Shown here: positions 1-64,000 of the stretch, piece by piece
Layout of the letters: each line of letters begins with the position of its first letter
Position numbering within the stretch: the stretch's first letter is position 1
Source of the DNA: Gadus chalcogrammus
Taxonomy: Eukaryota; Chordata; Actinopteri; Gadiformes; Gadidae
Direction: 5' to 3'
DNA: 64,000 nt
Assembly (NCBI RefSeq): GCF_026213295.1
Contig: NC_079413.1
Location: forward strand, 17,892,164 to 17,956,163
The notes under the pieces: generated by a model
What the model was told of the DNA's origin: nothing
Databases searched by the model: none
The model's input: only the letters and a program-made list of their open reading frames with translations
Position numbers and translations under genes: made by a program

Positions 1-694
1 CCTGCGCGGTTCACCATCACAATAGACATGAATGCAGGATTCCCATTACGGTCCGAGTCAGTCAGAACAGAACAGCAAATAAAACTTTTCTTGTAGTTTA
101 AACTGTTTATAACGGACGGATTGGATGCCTCTCAGGTCAGAGCCTATAATAACACCATGATAAATAACATTGGTCACAAAAAGTTGAAATAAGGACTAGA
201 CTGAATAAATAAAGGATCTAAAAAAACCTCAATAATCCATCATCCTTTCTTATCTTATCGCACCCGCAGATAGTGTTTCACAGGGGTCACGATGCATCGC
301 TAGATGTCGTCCTTTCCCCGCTGTCTTACGTTGCAGGCTGGACAGTCTGAGGTTTAAAACAGGTTTTCCCCACCTTTTTTGTTCCAAGGACCGGAATATT
401 CATAAAAACATTTGGAAAACCCGTAGTCAATTTGAATGCCTTCATTTAAGATGCATCACTTTTGAACAAAGGTTTTGTCTGTTTTTCAAGATTTTTTTTG
501 GTCAATCAATCAACGCAATGAAGTGCTTGAGTCTCAGGCTCCCTTCAACAATGCAAAAATATAAAAACAACAATTTATAAGAGAAACAAAAGAAAAGTCA
601 CCTAAGACAAAATAGTGCAAAGGAGCAATTTACAGTGCATTTACAGCTTACATTACAGTGTTTTAGTTGCATATTGATATATTTTATGGCCATG
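1..694. other. AT-rich upstream flank, no gene recognised
   Basis: This stretch has no convincing long open frame, splice structure or terminal-repeat element. It is AT-rich with short A runs. It could be intergenic DNA or the distal part of a neighbouring transcript, and nothing visible decides between these. Confidence 0.4.
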
Positions 695-702
695 TGTTAG
701 AG

Positions 703-1241
703 CAGGGGTCGGCAACCCTAGGCATTCCCTCCCAGTGCAAATATGTTTGATTAGTTACAGAAGCAGTGTTCTGAAATGGGATAAATTAATAGTTTTTAAA
801 CCTATGTTGTGAGTAAAAGAGAAGAAAAATATTGTTGCAATGGGCCTGTATGCATCGCCTTCACAGCCTATTGCAAAGCTGTACATGTCTTGAAGATATT
901 GATGCCGCTGGTTCTAACATTCTCGTATATTCTCGTTTTTTACATTTCTCACAGTGCAAATATGTTTTTGAAAGAGTTTCTGAAAATGGTGTTTTAAGAT
1001 GGGACATATGTAATTATAATTAGTAAGCCCATGTTGAAATTATAACAACCAAAAAAACATTAAAATGTTGATGCATGATTGTGGACTATATGGAAATAGT
1101 ACAATTCCAGGTCTTCTGGAAATGTTTTTGGTCGCTGTGTCATAATTCAGCTTAATTTTTTATATATTGTTGCTTAAGGCACACTCATTAACGAGAAAAG
1201 GTCAAACTGGCACTGCATGTTGAAAAGGTTGCTGACCCCTG
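703..1241. mobile_element. Non-autonomous hAT element (CAGGGGTCGGCAACC ends)
   Basis: The left end reads CAGGGGTCGGCAACC and the right end GGTTGCTGACCCCTG, an imperfect terminal inverted repeat (TIR) typical of Charlie-like hAT elements. The 8 bp outside are TGTTAGAG (695-702) and CGTTAGAG (1242-1249), a target-site duplication with 7 of 8 matches. The 539-bp interior has no recognisable transposase. It lies upstream of the inferred grb2 first exon, so it could contribute promoter-distal sequence, but no regulatory role is visible. Confidence 0.85.
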
Positions 1242-1373
1242 CGTTAGAGGAAATAAAATGACTCGGGTAACCTAAGACCTAAAAAAAAAACCTAAACAAA
1301 ACCCGTTGGGTATCGCTGGGTTGGAGGACAGATGTGCGTGTGGGTTGGAGTTCTCAACAGTTGAACCCGGTCA

Positions 1374-1427
1374 CCGGAGCAGCAGGAGCAGGAGCAGGAG
1401 GAAGAGGAGGAGAAGGAGGAGGATGGG
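1374..1427 (+). repeat. Purine-rich GGA/GCA triplet tract
   Basis: A run of GAGCAG, GGAGCA and GGAGAA triplets sits in otherwise unremarkable sequence between 1250 and 1700. Both strands are open across it, which is expected of triplet repeats and is not evidence of coding. Confidence 0.6.
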
Positions 1428-1703
1428 AGCGCTGGACCATATGCCCAAAGAACCCTCACACCAGGATCAGCACTAAACATGGAGGCTACACACAGGAGAC
1501 GCATGCACACACATTTGAAAAAGGAAGAATCAGAAAGTAAATATAGGTGGAGGCGACCTTAATGGGGTTTATGTGAAGACGACAGACCCCCCCCCCCACA
1601 CCATATCATATTGGATAATAAAAATATCTAATTGAGCATAATACATGGAGCAATTGTCAATGTGATATAAAAAATATGTGAATAATAATTTTGTGTTTGG
1701 TGC

Positions 1704-1990
1704 GGCAGCAGCCGTTCTAGATGTTTTTATTCAGCCACCAAACCTCCTCCCAGCAGAAGCCGTTGCAGAGTATTTTATTGTGAAACGAAAAGGAAGTCAG
1801 CCATAGAGACAGCAGCCGCCAATGTAGAGGCTTTTATTGTGAACGGAAGCGGAAGTCAGCCACCAAACCTCCGAGCAGCAGCAGCCGTTCTTGAGACTTT
1901 TATTGTGAAAGAAAGCGGATGTGCGAGCGGCCGGACCTCCTCCCAGCAGCAGCCACACTCAGAGGCTCCGAGTTCGGGCGAAAGCGATTT
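1704..1990 (+). repeat. Five degenerate ~60-70 bp tandem units with GGAAGT cores
   Basis: Each unit starts with CAGCAGCCG-like sequence, continues to TTTTATTGTGAA, then a GAAGCGGAAGTCAGCC block and an ACCAAACCTCC block. Units begin near 1704, 1751, 1810, 1876 and 1947 and become more diverged and GC-rich to the right. Two units carry GGAAGTCAGCC, whose GGAAGT core resembles an ETS-factor site. The array ends inside the GC-rich stretch I infer to be the grb2 first exon, so it may be a repeated promoter module. That role is inference; the repeat itself is directly visible. Confidence 0.65.
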
Positions 1991-2128
1991 TTTAAGGCGT
2001 ACGCACGGTTTCGTTAATCTTTTCGAGACACAACCGAAGCCCGGATAGCATCCCGCGGGCGTCGATCCAACAACGAGGCGGGATTCGAACACAGCATCTG
2101 TCCTGGCGCCGTTCCGCGGACCCGTAAG
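1830..2128 (+). promoter_or_regulatory. grb2: Inferred grb2 promoter / noncoding first exon
   Basis: GC content and CpG density rise here compared with both flanks. A good splice-donor context lies at its end (CCC|GTAAGG at 2124, or AAG|GTGAAG at 2129). Vertebrate GRB2 genes begin with a noncoding exon upstream of the exon holding the start codon, and the acceptor at 3380-3382 needs a partner donor. No TATA box or start site can be fixed by eye. A more distant first exon beyond the window is possible. Confidence 0.35.
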
Positions 2129-2153
2129 GTGAAGGTTTGTTTCTTCTGACGAC

Positions 2154-2220
2154 GGAAGCTAAGCTAAGTGGAGGCTAGCAGCTAGCCCCTGACGTCTAGC
2201 CTCCACTTAGCTTAGCTTCC
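2154..2220. other. Perfect 25-bp inverted repeat (17-nt loop)
   Basis: The left arm at 2154-2178 begins GGAAGCTAAGCTAAGTGG, and the right arm at 2196-2220 is its exact reverse complement, with no mismatch in 25 bp. The loop is 17 nt. It starts about 25 bp after the inferred first-exon donor and would form a strong hairpin in the nascent transcript. It may be a residual transposon palindrome; no flanking duplication was found. Confidence 0.9.
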
Positions 2221-2446
2221 CTCTGGGGTTCAATATTCGGGGTTTGTGCAGAAGACGGGGTCTGGATCCACTGGTTTTACTGGTGAAATGGTGTTTCTAG
2301 GATGTGATGGTGGGGGACAGGGCTGAGATGGTTCGGGCTAGCCCTCATCCCACTGGTGTTACTGGGATGGGATGGTGGGGGGCAGCGCTGAGATGGTCCG
2401 GGCTAGCTCCTCACTGGTTTTACTGGTGAACTGGTGTAAATGGTGC

Positions 2447-2487
<41 letters not shown>

Positions 2488-3086
2488 TGTGTGGGGGGGG
2501 GGGTGACAGAGCTGGAATGGAGACAGAGCTGGAATGGACCAGGTCCCCATCTCACTGTACTTGGCGCAGTCCTGCTCCTAGCCAGATGAGAAGGCTTCCT
2601 GTGGACACTAGACTGATGTTATTTTAGTGTGTGTTTGTGTGTGTGTTGTTCTCAAACAGATGTGTTATGGCTTAATATTCGACCCATAACAATGAGAGGC
2701 TTCGTCATCCTGCCTGTCAATACATGTTAAGATAATTGAACCTTCGAACTGTCACTGTACTGCATTGAGAGGAGAGGGGGTCGCTCTATTAATATTGAAT
2801 GGTATCATATATTCCAATCACCTAATCCACTACAAAAGTAGCCCTCTTGTTTACGCAATCAGCCCAATGCCATTAAAGCAGAGCTGCAGAACACCATTAG
2901 CTAAGCGATGTGCTGGCCTCATCCACTTAAAGGGGGCCACTAAACCAATTAACGTGTTGGGTACCAGTGCTGACCAGCTGCCCGTCGACTGGCCGTTAGG
3001 GACCTGTCCATCAGGGATGGAGGTCACCTCACGGGCCAAGACAATACAGGCCAAGAGGCTTTAATTGTTTTCTTTTATTAGATTAT
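2221..3086. other. Intronic stretch with a (GT)n tract and local duplications
   Basis: It contains a short duplicated phrase (CTGGTTTTACTGGTGAA at 2269 and 2414 with GGGATGGGATGGTGGGG-like spacers) and a (GT)n tract at 2448-2481. No coding sequence is recognisable in the remainder. Confidence 0.5.
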
Positions 3087-3320
3087 GGGGTGATAGTAGC
3101 TCAGGAGGTAGAGCGGGTTGACTGGTAAACGTCCGGATGGTTGCTAGTTTAATCCCCGGCTCTTTAATCCCCGGAGTGTTGAGATGTCCCTGAGTGAGAC
3201 GCCTCACCCTGACTGCTCCCGACGGACTGGCTGTCGTCCTGCGAGGCTGAAACCGCCGTCAGTGTGTGTAAATCGCTTTGGATAAAAGCGTCAGCAAAAT
3301 CCCCTCAATGTAAATGTAGA
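3087..3320 (+). mobile_element. tRNA-derived SINE
   Basis: The head TAGCTCAGGAGGTAGAGC is a tRNA-like A box and GGTTGCTAGTTTAATCCCC an eroded B box. The middle has the GTCCCTGAGTGAGACGC block, and the tail TCGCTTTGGATAAAAGCGTC is followed by AATGTAAATGTA. This layout is that of common teleost tRNA-derived SINEs with a LINE-like tail. It is not a functional tRNA gene: the pairing is broken and there is no clear acceptor stem. It lies 63 bp upstream of the inferred grb2 5'UTR exon. Confidence 0.8.
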
Positions 3321-3382
3321 TTGTTTGACTCATGAGCAGCAGCCGGCTGGATGTTTGTCTGAAGTGTAGTTTTGTTTTGCAG

Positions 3383-57732
<54,350 letters not shown>

Positions 57733-58611
57733 AGGCCGGCTCTGCCTCCGCCTCCTCCACCGACGCCGCCATCGACACCACCACCACCATCATAGTCCCT
57801 CCAGAACTGACCCCCGCCCCCCCTGATCAGAGAAGACCCCTGGCCTGGGAGCAGAGAGAGGGGGGAGAGAGGGGTACCTCTCAGACTGCTGAGGACATCC
57901 TGTCGCAGCTCCAACGCCATTGGTCTGGTGGGGGGGGGGGGGGGGGGGGAGTGGCCACAACCAAAACAGGAAAAGCTCCGCGCTGCCGACTGAAGAGGAA
58001 TGATTGGATGTCCTGACTCCGCCCCTCCAGCTCCAGGCCCCTCCCCGTTCACATGCCCCTCCCACATCCCTCTGCTTTATATTTTCTTGCCGTGCCTCGC
58101 CGCATGCCCCTCCTCCGGTCGCCCACGACGACGACTCAACGCATCAACCTAACTACGTTTTAAAGAAGAAAATGAAATTACAGTAAAAATGTAAAAAGAA
58201 AAAAAAGATTAGATGGCACAACAAAAAAAGGCTGAAGGTGGAGACCGAGCGTCCATCTTGTTCTCAGCGGCCATCTTGTGCTCGGCGGCCATCTTGTGCG
58301 CGGCACCGTGCTCCTCAGTGTTGTACCAGCTTCAGGCTGTATAAATAAATCAAGTATAGAGAGAATCCATTTTTTAAGAATATATATTATATATTTGTAT
58401 GTGTTTGTCCGTTTTACCTCTCATCACAACTTTTTCTTTTTAATTTGTAAATTATGTTTGATTTCATGTTTATTCCTGAGAAAGACCCCCTTGTAGCGCT
58501 AGGAATACTGAGACGTCAGTGTGTTATTGTTATCCTTACCCCCCGCCCCCCCCCGGCTCATTAAAGCTTGTCTGCTGAACACGAGCGTCTGAACCATGTT
58601 GTTAAACGATG

Positions 58612-58617
58612 AATAAA
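58612..58617 (+). terminator. grb2: Proximal poly(A) signal candidate
   Basis: AATAAA preceded 50 bp upstream by ATTAAA. A T-rich downstream element is weak (CTCCTCCTTCCTGTCC), so its use is uncertain. Confidence 0.4.
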
Positions 58618-58684
58618 GCTCTCCTCCTCCTTCCTGTCCATGATGTGATCGGATAAGAGCCTGAAAGAGCTCCTCTATCCACTG

Positions 58685-58868
58685 AGAGGGCTTGAACCAG
58701 GGCCTCTAACGAGGCTCTTAACTAGGCTCGAACCGGGGCCTCTTAACGAGGCTTGAATAAGGGCCTCTAAGGAGCCTTCTCGTGGGTCCTTAACAAGGCC
58801 CCTAAAGAGGCTCTAATCAAGTCCCTAAATTAGGCTCTTAAAGAGGCCCCTAACGAGGCTCTTAAGTT
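58685..58868 (+). repeat. ~17-bp degenerate minisatellite
   Basis: Units of AACGAGGCTCTTAA and AAAGAGGCCCCTAA type are repeated about ten times. If the distal poly(A) site is used, the array is part of the grb2 3' UTR. Confidence 0.8.
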
Positions 58869-59743
58869 CCCAGCAAGTCAGAGCTCGTGTCTCCGCACTC
58901 TTCTAGAGCTCTGAGTGTGCCCCCACCACTGTGCATCAAGGCGGGTTGGTCGACTCCCTGGGCGGTGAATGTAGCCTAACGAGTCTGTAAACATCAAGGG
59001 GGTCAGCCATGTCTTGGCATGCCCCCCCTCCCCTGGCAAGCCCCCCCCTCCCTCGGCATGCCCCCTCTCCCCGTGTTAAAATCTATGTCAATATTCCAGA
59101 GGGAGAGAGAACCTCTAGAGGCAGTCGTCATGCCAACGCCATGCACATGCGCGTGTACTCGTTCATCCTCTTCCTGTGGTCGCCGAGGGCAACAGAGACG
59201 GCATGGGGGGGGGGTCACCTGTGAAGCCACGCCCACACGCCCCCGCAACTCAAATGATAACAAAAGAGATTGTCTTTTATGCTTCAAAATGAATTTAACA
59301 AAGTTGTGTGAGGCGACGTGAATAATGTAAAAGAAAAATAATGGGAAAAAAGATAAGAACGTGTCTGTCTGTCGGCGTGTGTGCAGCACTTTCTCTGTTG
59401 AGCGTTCTGGTCTCACGTCCGGTCCGTGTGTGTTTGTGTTTTTGTGCTTTTACGTTGTCGTTCTCTCTGAGTGCCTTTTTCTCTCTGGTCGGTCAGTGTT
59501 TCTGACCTCTGACCTACCCCCCAACGCGACCAGGGCGACAAACTATGTACAGAATAATTCAAGATGTATGATCGACCCCCCCCCCCCCCCCCCCCCCCCC
59601 CCCGCCCACGACCCCGACCTCTCCTGACCTTTACCCACATGAAACATTCTTTATTTAAGTGTCTGTCGCCTTCTTTTACCTAATGATATTGTTTTATTTC
59701 CTGCTTTTTTTATTTGCATTTTTTTTGTTTTTTGTTTTTCATT

Positions 59744-59749
59744 AATAAA
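59744..59749 (+). terminator. grb2: Distal poly(A) signal candidate
   Basis: AATAAA follows a T-rich run and precedes TGCAATTATT and an A11 stretch. The context looks like a conserved transcript end. Confidence 0.5.
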
Positions 59750-59760
59750 ATGCAATTATT

Positions 59761-60440
59761 AAAAAAAAAAAGCTCCAGTGGCTGTGGCCTCTGATTGTAT
59801 CGACCGTTCTCTCGTCAGATAGTTCCACTACCTGTTGAACTGCACACCTGTGGTGGCGCTACTAGCTGTACTAAAAGCCTACGGCTCCTTTAAACGCGTC
59901 TGCATAATTGAATTGTACGTCATGAGCGACTTGAGCAACCAAAGCAGAAAAGAAATATTCGCAGCGAAACTTGACGCTTTGGTCGCTCCTGGTGTGGACT
60001 TACAGTAAGGGTTTAGTTTGTTAATGCAAGAGGTTTTTTGGATATGTTGGCGAAGTAAAAATTATGTTCAGAACCTTGATTTAAATAATTAACATTGCAA
60101 ATGAAAATCAAAGTGGCAGTGGTTATGAAAGGACTGTGGGGGGGAGGGAGGAGGGGGGGTTAAAGGGTTAAAGTAAAATTTATATTAATAAATTTAAAAC
60201 ACTCGTCGCAGGTCACATTTTGTTGTGCACGTCTTGCGGTCATGGGCTTGCGGTGACCTCCGTCATCAACAGGGAGGATGCTAAGGCCCATTCACACCCT
60301 ACGGTAAATACGGATATGGACAATTTCGTCTGGTCCCGGAGGTATTTCGTCCGTCAATGGGTCCGTTGCCTCTGAGCTTACGAATCCGGAGTGCTACGGG
60401 AGAAACGGAGCAATACCACCGGAAATCGAGGCGGCTGTAT
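59761..60440. other. Downstream flank without recognised gene
   Basis: GGCCCATTCACACCCTACGG at 60284 may be a MITE end. A G run is at 60138-60158. Nothing else is supported. Confidence 0.4.
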
Positions 60441-61175
60441 AGAGTGGCGAAGTTCCGCCCCTTCCGGTAGAGCTCATGGGACCTATGAGATCGAAAAATA
60501 TGAATGGGTGTCAATGGAGAGAAAATAATTATTTTCTGGTCCCAGTCTTTATATGCCCTGGATTACACATATGTTTGTGGATTTAAATGATAATTTTTCA
60601 TGCAAAGAAAACTAAAAAATTGCGTGAAGAAGTTTGATAATTTTAGGTTTTATGTGAGGCCGCTTTGTGAACTACAGCTCTCCGCTGCTCTCGACGCATA
60701 TGATATACGTCACCACACCCGCACTTGGAACTCGGAAAAGAGATGGCACATAGAGATGGCACATAACAAAAACTCTCCACATGCCCCGACTTATAGTGGT
60801 TTTCACCTCTTTCTATGCTTTTATCCTTGCCTTGAAAAAAAGTGGTGAAGTGGAGCAGAGAGATCGCCATCTCTGTGCCGAGTTCCAAGTGCGGGTGTGG
60901 TGACGTATATCCTATGCGTCGAGAGCAGCGAAGAGCTGTAGTTCACAAAGCGGCCTCACATAAAACCTAAGATTATCAAACTTCTTCATGAAAATTTTTA
61001 GTTTTCTTTGCATGAAAAATTATCATTTAAATCCACAAACAACATATGTGTAATCCAGGGCATATAAAGAATGGGACCAGAAAATAATTATTTTCTCTCC
61101 ATTGACACCCATTCATATTTTTCGATCTCATAGGTCCCATGAGCTCTACCGGAAGGGGCGTGACTTCGCCACTCT
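60441..61175. mobile_element. Large fold-back, ~310-bp arms, 118-bp spacer
   Basis: The left arm 60441-60747 and the reverse complement of 60866-61175 match at about 95% by eye, from AGAGTGGCGAAGT to AACTCGG-AGAGATGGC. Differences include GTTTGTGG versus GTTGTTTGTGG and a few substitutions. No duplication of the flanks was identified. It may be a fold-back transposon or a recent inverted duplication. Confidence 0.9.
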
Positions 61176-61522
61176 AGAGTCAAAAGTCAGACCATTCGCG
61201 AAAATAGAGAAAATAGAGTAGTATAATATCTGCTATGTTATATATACATATATATATACATATATACATACATACATATATACATACATATGAAAACGGC
61301 TAATAAAACGTTTGAAGTGGCGTTTCGAAAAGAGAAAAATTACATTTTTTTAGTACATGGCATAAAGATAATTATGAGCCTTTGATTGATATCCAGTCAT
61401 TTTTTGCGGAGACACATTCCTGTTCCCCACTTGTATTGGAGTGAACGGAGATATCTACTTCTGGGCTCTATGAATCGAGTGCCATGCCGTAATTCCGACG
61501 CCTCATTGTTCCGACGTCTCAA

Positions 61523-62566
61523 TAGCCGCGTTTACATGGACACATCTATGCCGCATGGTCATTTATACAACGGGGGACCTAAATCCAGCGATCTGATTGG
61601 TTCCCAACTGTTGTATAATGAGCGTATACATAACTGCTATGACGCCCGATCATTTTGTGAAAGTTTGCATATCACTCCGCGCCTGGAAGTATAAACAGTT
61701 ACAAAGTAAAACATATGTTGGATGATGGAGAGCGTGTAAATGTTGTTACTCCGGGAGTGAGCAAGGCGATGGAGAGACTAACGAAAGCTTAGGCACACGG
61801 CGAGTGAACTGCTCCATAGGATAAATTGCCGGCGAACCGCTCTATCGGAGCCTTCTCTCGGAGGGACGCTAAAGTGTGTTGCATAGCGACCGTCGATGCA
61901 TAGCGGCAGCCAGGAGGGACTACTTTTTTGTATTCTTTAATTAAACGGCTATTTTGACTTTCTTGGTTTCTTTTTAAATGTAGTGTGTCTATGACTTTCG
62001 TTTCGCCATAATAGTAACCGTTGTATAAAAGCAAGAGATCAGTTCAGTCAGTGGCATGTGCTCATTATACCACTGTGAAGGGGGTCGCCGGCCCTCCGCT
62101 GCGCGTCGGGGCCGGACAACGCCCCTTAACAGTGGTATAATGAGCACATACCACAGCCTGGCGTGATCTATTGCTTAAGTATACGCCTCATTCGGAATAC
62201 AATTATCTGTTCGGCATAGATTCTATGCCGAATAGAATAGGTGGTGCAGTCCGTTTTAAATCGCCATGTATACACTTATTCCGCATAGATTGGGGTTTAA
62301 CTTAGAGCAGCCGCAGTAGTTCACTGAGCTCCGTCGATACTTTTAAGCACACCGAACTTCACCGCTGTCAAGGAAAGTGGATTTATTGCCTGATTCACGT
62401 CTTTGTTATCACTCCGTAAAAGTAGTCCGGTAAGCGTGTCCGGTTGCTAAGCGACGGGACATGGGTGTTTATTAATGAGGTGTCCGCGCGCGTCCGAGAT
62501 AACTGTAAATTAGTAGGCTACTACTAGTACTTTTGCAGGCTGAACGTTAAAATACTTCTTAACTTA
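61523..62566 (+). mobile_element. MITE-family copy A (CCGCGTTTACATGGACAC), interrupted
   Basis: CCGCGTTTACATGGACACAT opens the copy. Its main body at 62183-62566 is about 95% identical to copy B at 63279-63670. About 600 bp of unrelated sequence, including the hairpin at 62058-62147, separate head and body. The body includes the near-palindrome CTGTTCGGCATAGA/TTCTATGCCGAATAG at 62207-62235. Confidence 0.65.
62058..62147. other. 90-nt hairpin with CCGGCCC core
   Basis: GTGCTCATTATACCACTGT (62058-62076) and its exact complement (62129-62147) form a 19-bp stem. AAGGGG/CCCCTT and CCGGCCC/GGGCCGG continue the pairing inward with small interruptions. The symmetry suggests paired transposon ends brought together. 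Confidence 0.85.
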
Positions 62567-62990
62567 TGGCCGGTTCAGACTACACGATTCTCAGACATTC
62601 CTCCACGATTTACCATGTCACACTATACGATCGCAGAGTCAGGAAATCGGGGCTTGTCTCGTCGTAAAACTGGCCACACTACAAGATTCTCAGACATTCC
62701 TCCACGATTTAACATGTCACACTTTAAGCGTCTTATCGTTCGATTAGAGTACCATATTAAGCGCTATATAGGCCTACATTTTATTTATTATTATTATTAT
62801 TACTATACGATCTCAGAGCCAGGAAATCGGGGCTTGTCTCGTAGTAAGACTGGCCACACAACAAGATTCGACGGTGCGATGCTCTCTACTTTGTATCATT
62901 CACGTTTGCACGTTTGTTTATATCTGCTCAATGCGGCAATTCCTCACAGTAGTTGCGTTGCGCGTGACATGAACTATAAAAAGTAGACGC
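62567..62990 (+). repeat. Repeated GGCCGGTTCAGACTACACGA-type sequence
   Basis: The phrase GATTCTCAGACATTCCTCCA occurs at 62585 and 62684, and CAGGAAATCGGGGCTTGTCT at 62640 and 62820. They look like nested partial copies of one MITE. An ATT-repeat lies at 62780-62800. Confidence 0.65.
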
Positions 62991-63173
62991 AGCAACAACG
63001 TAGCCTGGCAACACAGCCAGATCTTCTTGATCGAATTAATTTTTGCGGTTGTTACTCCTAATCAGCGTAGTGCAGTGAAGGCAGTTGGTAAACACTGCGC
63101 GTGAGCTCCAGCTGTTCGCGGGCTTCCCTCACGCAACTGGGGGCGTGGTTCCCTCATGTCATGTTATTAAAGG

Positions 63174-63175
<2 letters not shown>

Positions 63176-63207
<32 letters not shown>
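63176..63207 (+). repeat. (ATCT)n microsatellite
   Basis: About eight ATCT units directly precede copy B of the MITE family. Confidence 0.95.
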
Positions 63208-63208
<1 letters not shown>

Positions 63209-63670
63209 CGCGTTTACATGGACACATCTGTTCCGCATAGATTTCTATGCGGAACAGAAAATGATCATGTATAGGCCTACGCCTCATTCGGAATACAATT
63301 ATCTGTTCGGCATAGATTCTATGCCGAATAGAAGTGGTGGTGTAGTCCGTTTTAATCGCCATGTATACACTTATTCCGTATAGATTGGGGTTTAATTTAG
63401 AGCAGCCGCAGTAGTTCGCCATTGGTCCACTGAGCTCCGTCTGTACTTTTAATCACACCGAACTTCACCGCTGTCAAGGAAGTGGATTATTGCCTGATTC
63501 ACGTCTTTGTTATCACTCCGTAAAAGTAGTCCGGTAAGCGTGTCCGGTTGCTTAGCGACGGGACATGGGTGTTTATTAATGACGTGTCCGCGCGCGTCCG
63601 AAATAACTGTAAATGAGTAGGCTACTACTAGTACTTTTGCAGGCTGAACGTTAAAATACTTCTTAACTTA
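63209..63670 (+). mobile_element. MITE-family copy B
   Basis: It starts CCGCGTTTACATGGACACAT and carries a perfect 14-bp palindrome (CTGTTCCGCATAGA, 63228-63241, loop TT, complement 63244-63257). The body from 63279 repeats copy A. The right boundary follows TTCTTAACTTA. A 43-codon frame starting MASAVVRNWTFEDSW at 63676 follows, of unknown nature; 63836-64000 shows nothing recognisable. Confidence 0.65.
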
Positions 63671-64000
63671 GAGAGATGGCATCTGCAGTAGTGCGCAATT
63701 GGACCTTCGAGGATTCCTGGTCACTAAATTCCCGTAAGACCACTCTCTCCCACCAGTCTTGGCTGCGGACTCGCATCCAAATTCCTCTTGTTTGCGGCGG
63801 AGCTTAGGGTAAATATAAAGATCTGACGAGAAATTGACGTTGCTGCGCTGTCCTACTCCTTCTTAATTGAAGGAGCAGGCAGAGAAAAGCTCTCTCCTGC
63901 TGTGCTTTCATTAAAATCAAATTTAAAATCCCCGATAGTGATAAGACATCCATTATGTCGCCGCCGGTCCAGAGATGTGTCAGGTGTGCGCGAGAGACAT

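Larger units (their letters stand above)
57733..59760 (+). other. grb2: grb2 3' UTR (inferred extent)
   Basis: After the stop there is no further coding signal. Candidate poly(A) signals are ATTAAA at 58560, AATAAA at 58612-58617 and AATAAA at 59744-59749, the last followed by an A run at 59760. The T-rich sequence before 59744 looks like a terminal 3' UTR, so the longest form probably ends about 59760. A 20-base G run (57930-57949) and a C-rich run (59577-59603) lie inside. The shorter form ending near 58640 is also possible. Confidence 0.55.

Noticed and set aside
3095..3170. tRNA gene in the 3087 SINE (and at 40139)
   Set aside because: A and B boxes are present but the stems do not pair well, and a SINE body and tail follow.
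62183..63670. LTR retrotransposon with ~385-bp LTRs
   Set aside because: The repeats are direct, but there is no TG...CA boundary, primer-binding site or gag/pol sequence between them.

Overview
The window is nuclear DNA of a ray-finned fish, almost certainly a teleost. It has long introns, GT-AG splicing, very long TG, CT and C tracts, tRNA-type SINE heads with the fish 'CGCTTTGGATAAAAGCGTC' tail, and many hAT-type DNA transposons. I cannot name the species; the density of dinucleotide tracts would suit a gadiform-like genome, but that is a guess.

One host gene spans most of the window on the + strand: grb2, the SH3-SH2-SH3 signalling adaptor. Five coding exons at 3571-3648, 45224-45321, 56923-57045, 57205-57373 and 57547-57732 join in phase to an intact 217-residue protein, the same length as mammalian GRB2. 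A noncoding 5' part is inferred: a GC-rich first exon or promoter near 1704-2128 and a UTR segment at 3383-3570. The 3' UTR probably runs to an AATAAA at 59744. The first coding intron is 41.6 kb and the second 11.6 kb; both are filled with transposons and satellites. The last two introns are only 159 and 173 bp.

The rest of the window is a mobile-element archive. At least fourteen hAT-type insertions can be closed by TIRs plus exact or near-exact 8-bp target-site duplications (TSDs). There are also a Kolobok-like element with a THAP domain and TTAA end, AT-flanked elements with GCGTTTCCAC ends, TA-flanked MITEs, a 9-bp-TSD Mutator-like element, fold-back elements, SINEs, a LINE reverse-transcriptase relic and a Tc1-like end. 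Layout: 0.7-13.6 kb, upstream region, first coding exon and several hATs; 16-18 kb, palindromes and satellites; 20-26.5 kb, a block of five hATs, one holding a decayed ZBED-like transposase and another a CGGBP1-like zinc finger; 29-34.3 kb, two near-identical composite hATs flanking two other elements; 37.5-40.9 kb, a nested hAT and an interrupted SINE; 45.4-48.9 kb, hATs nested three deep in a minisatellite; 50-52.6 kb, Myb/SANT and THAP gene relics; 53.2-56.5 kb, a further hAT with nested MITE and fold-back; 60.4-63.7 kb, a 310-bp-arm fold-back and a directly repeated MITE family.

No second intact host gene, functional tRNA, rRNA or CRISPR array was seen. Transposon-derived coding pieces all carry stops, frameshifts or truncations. 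All calls come from reading the sequence; no database search was run.
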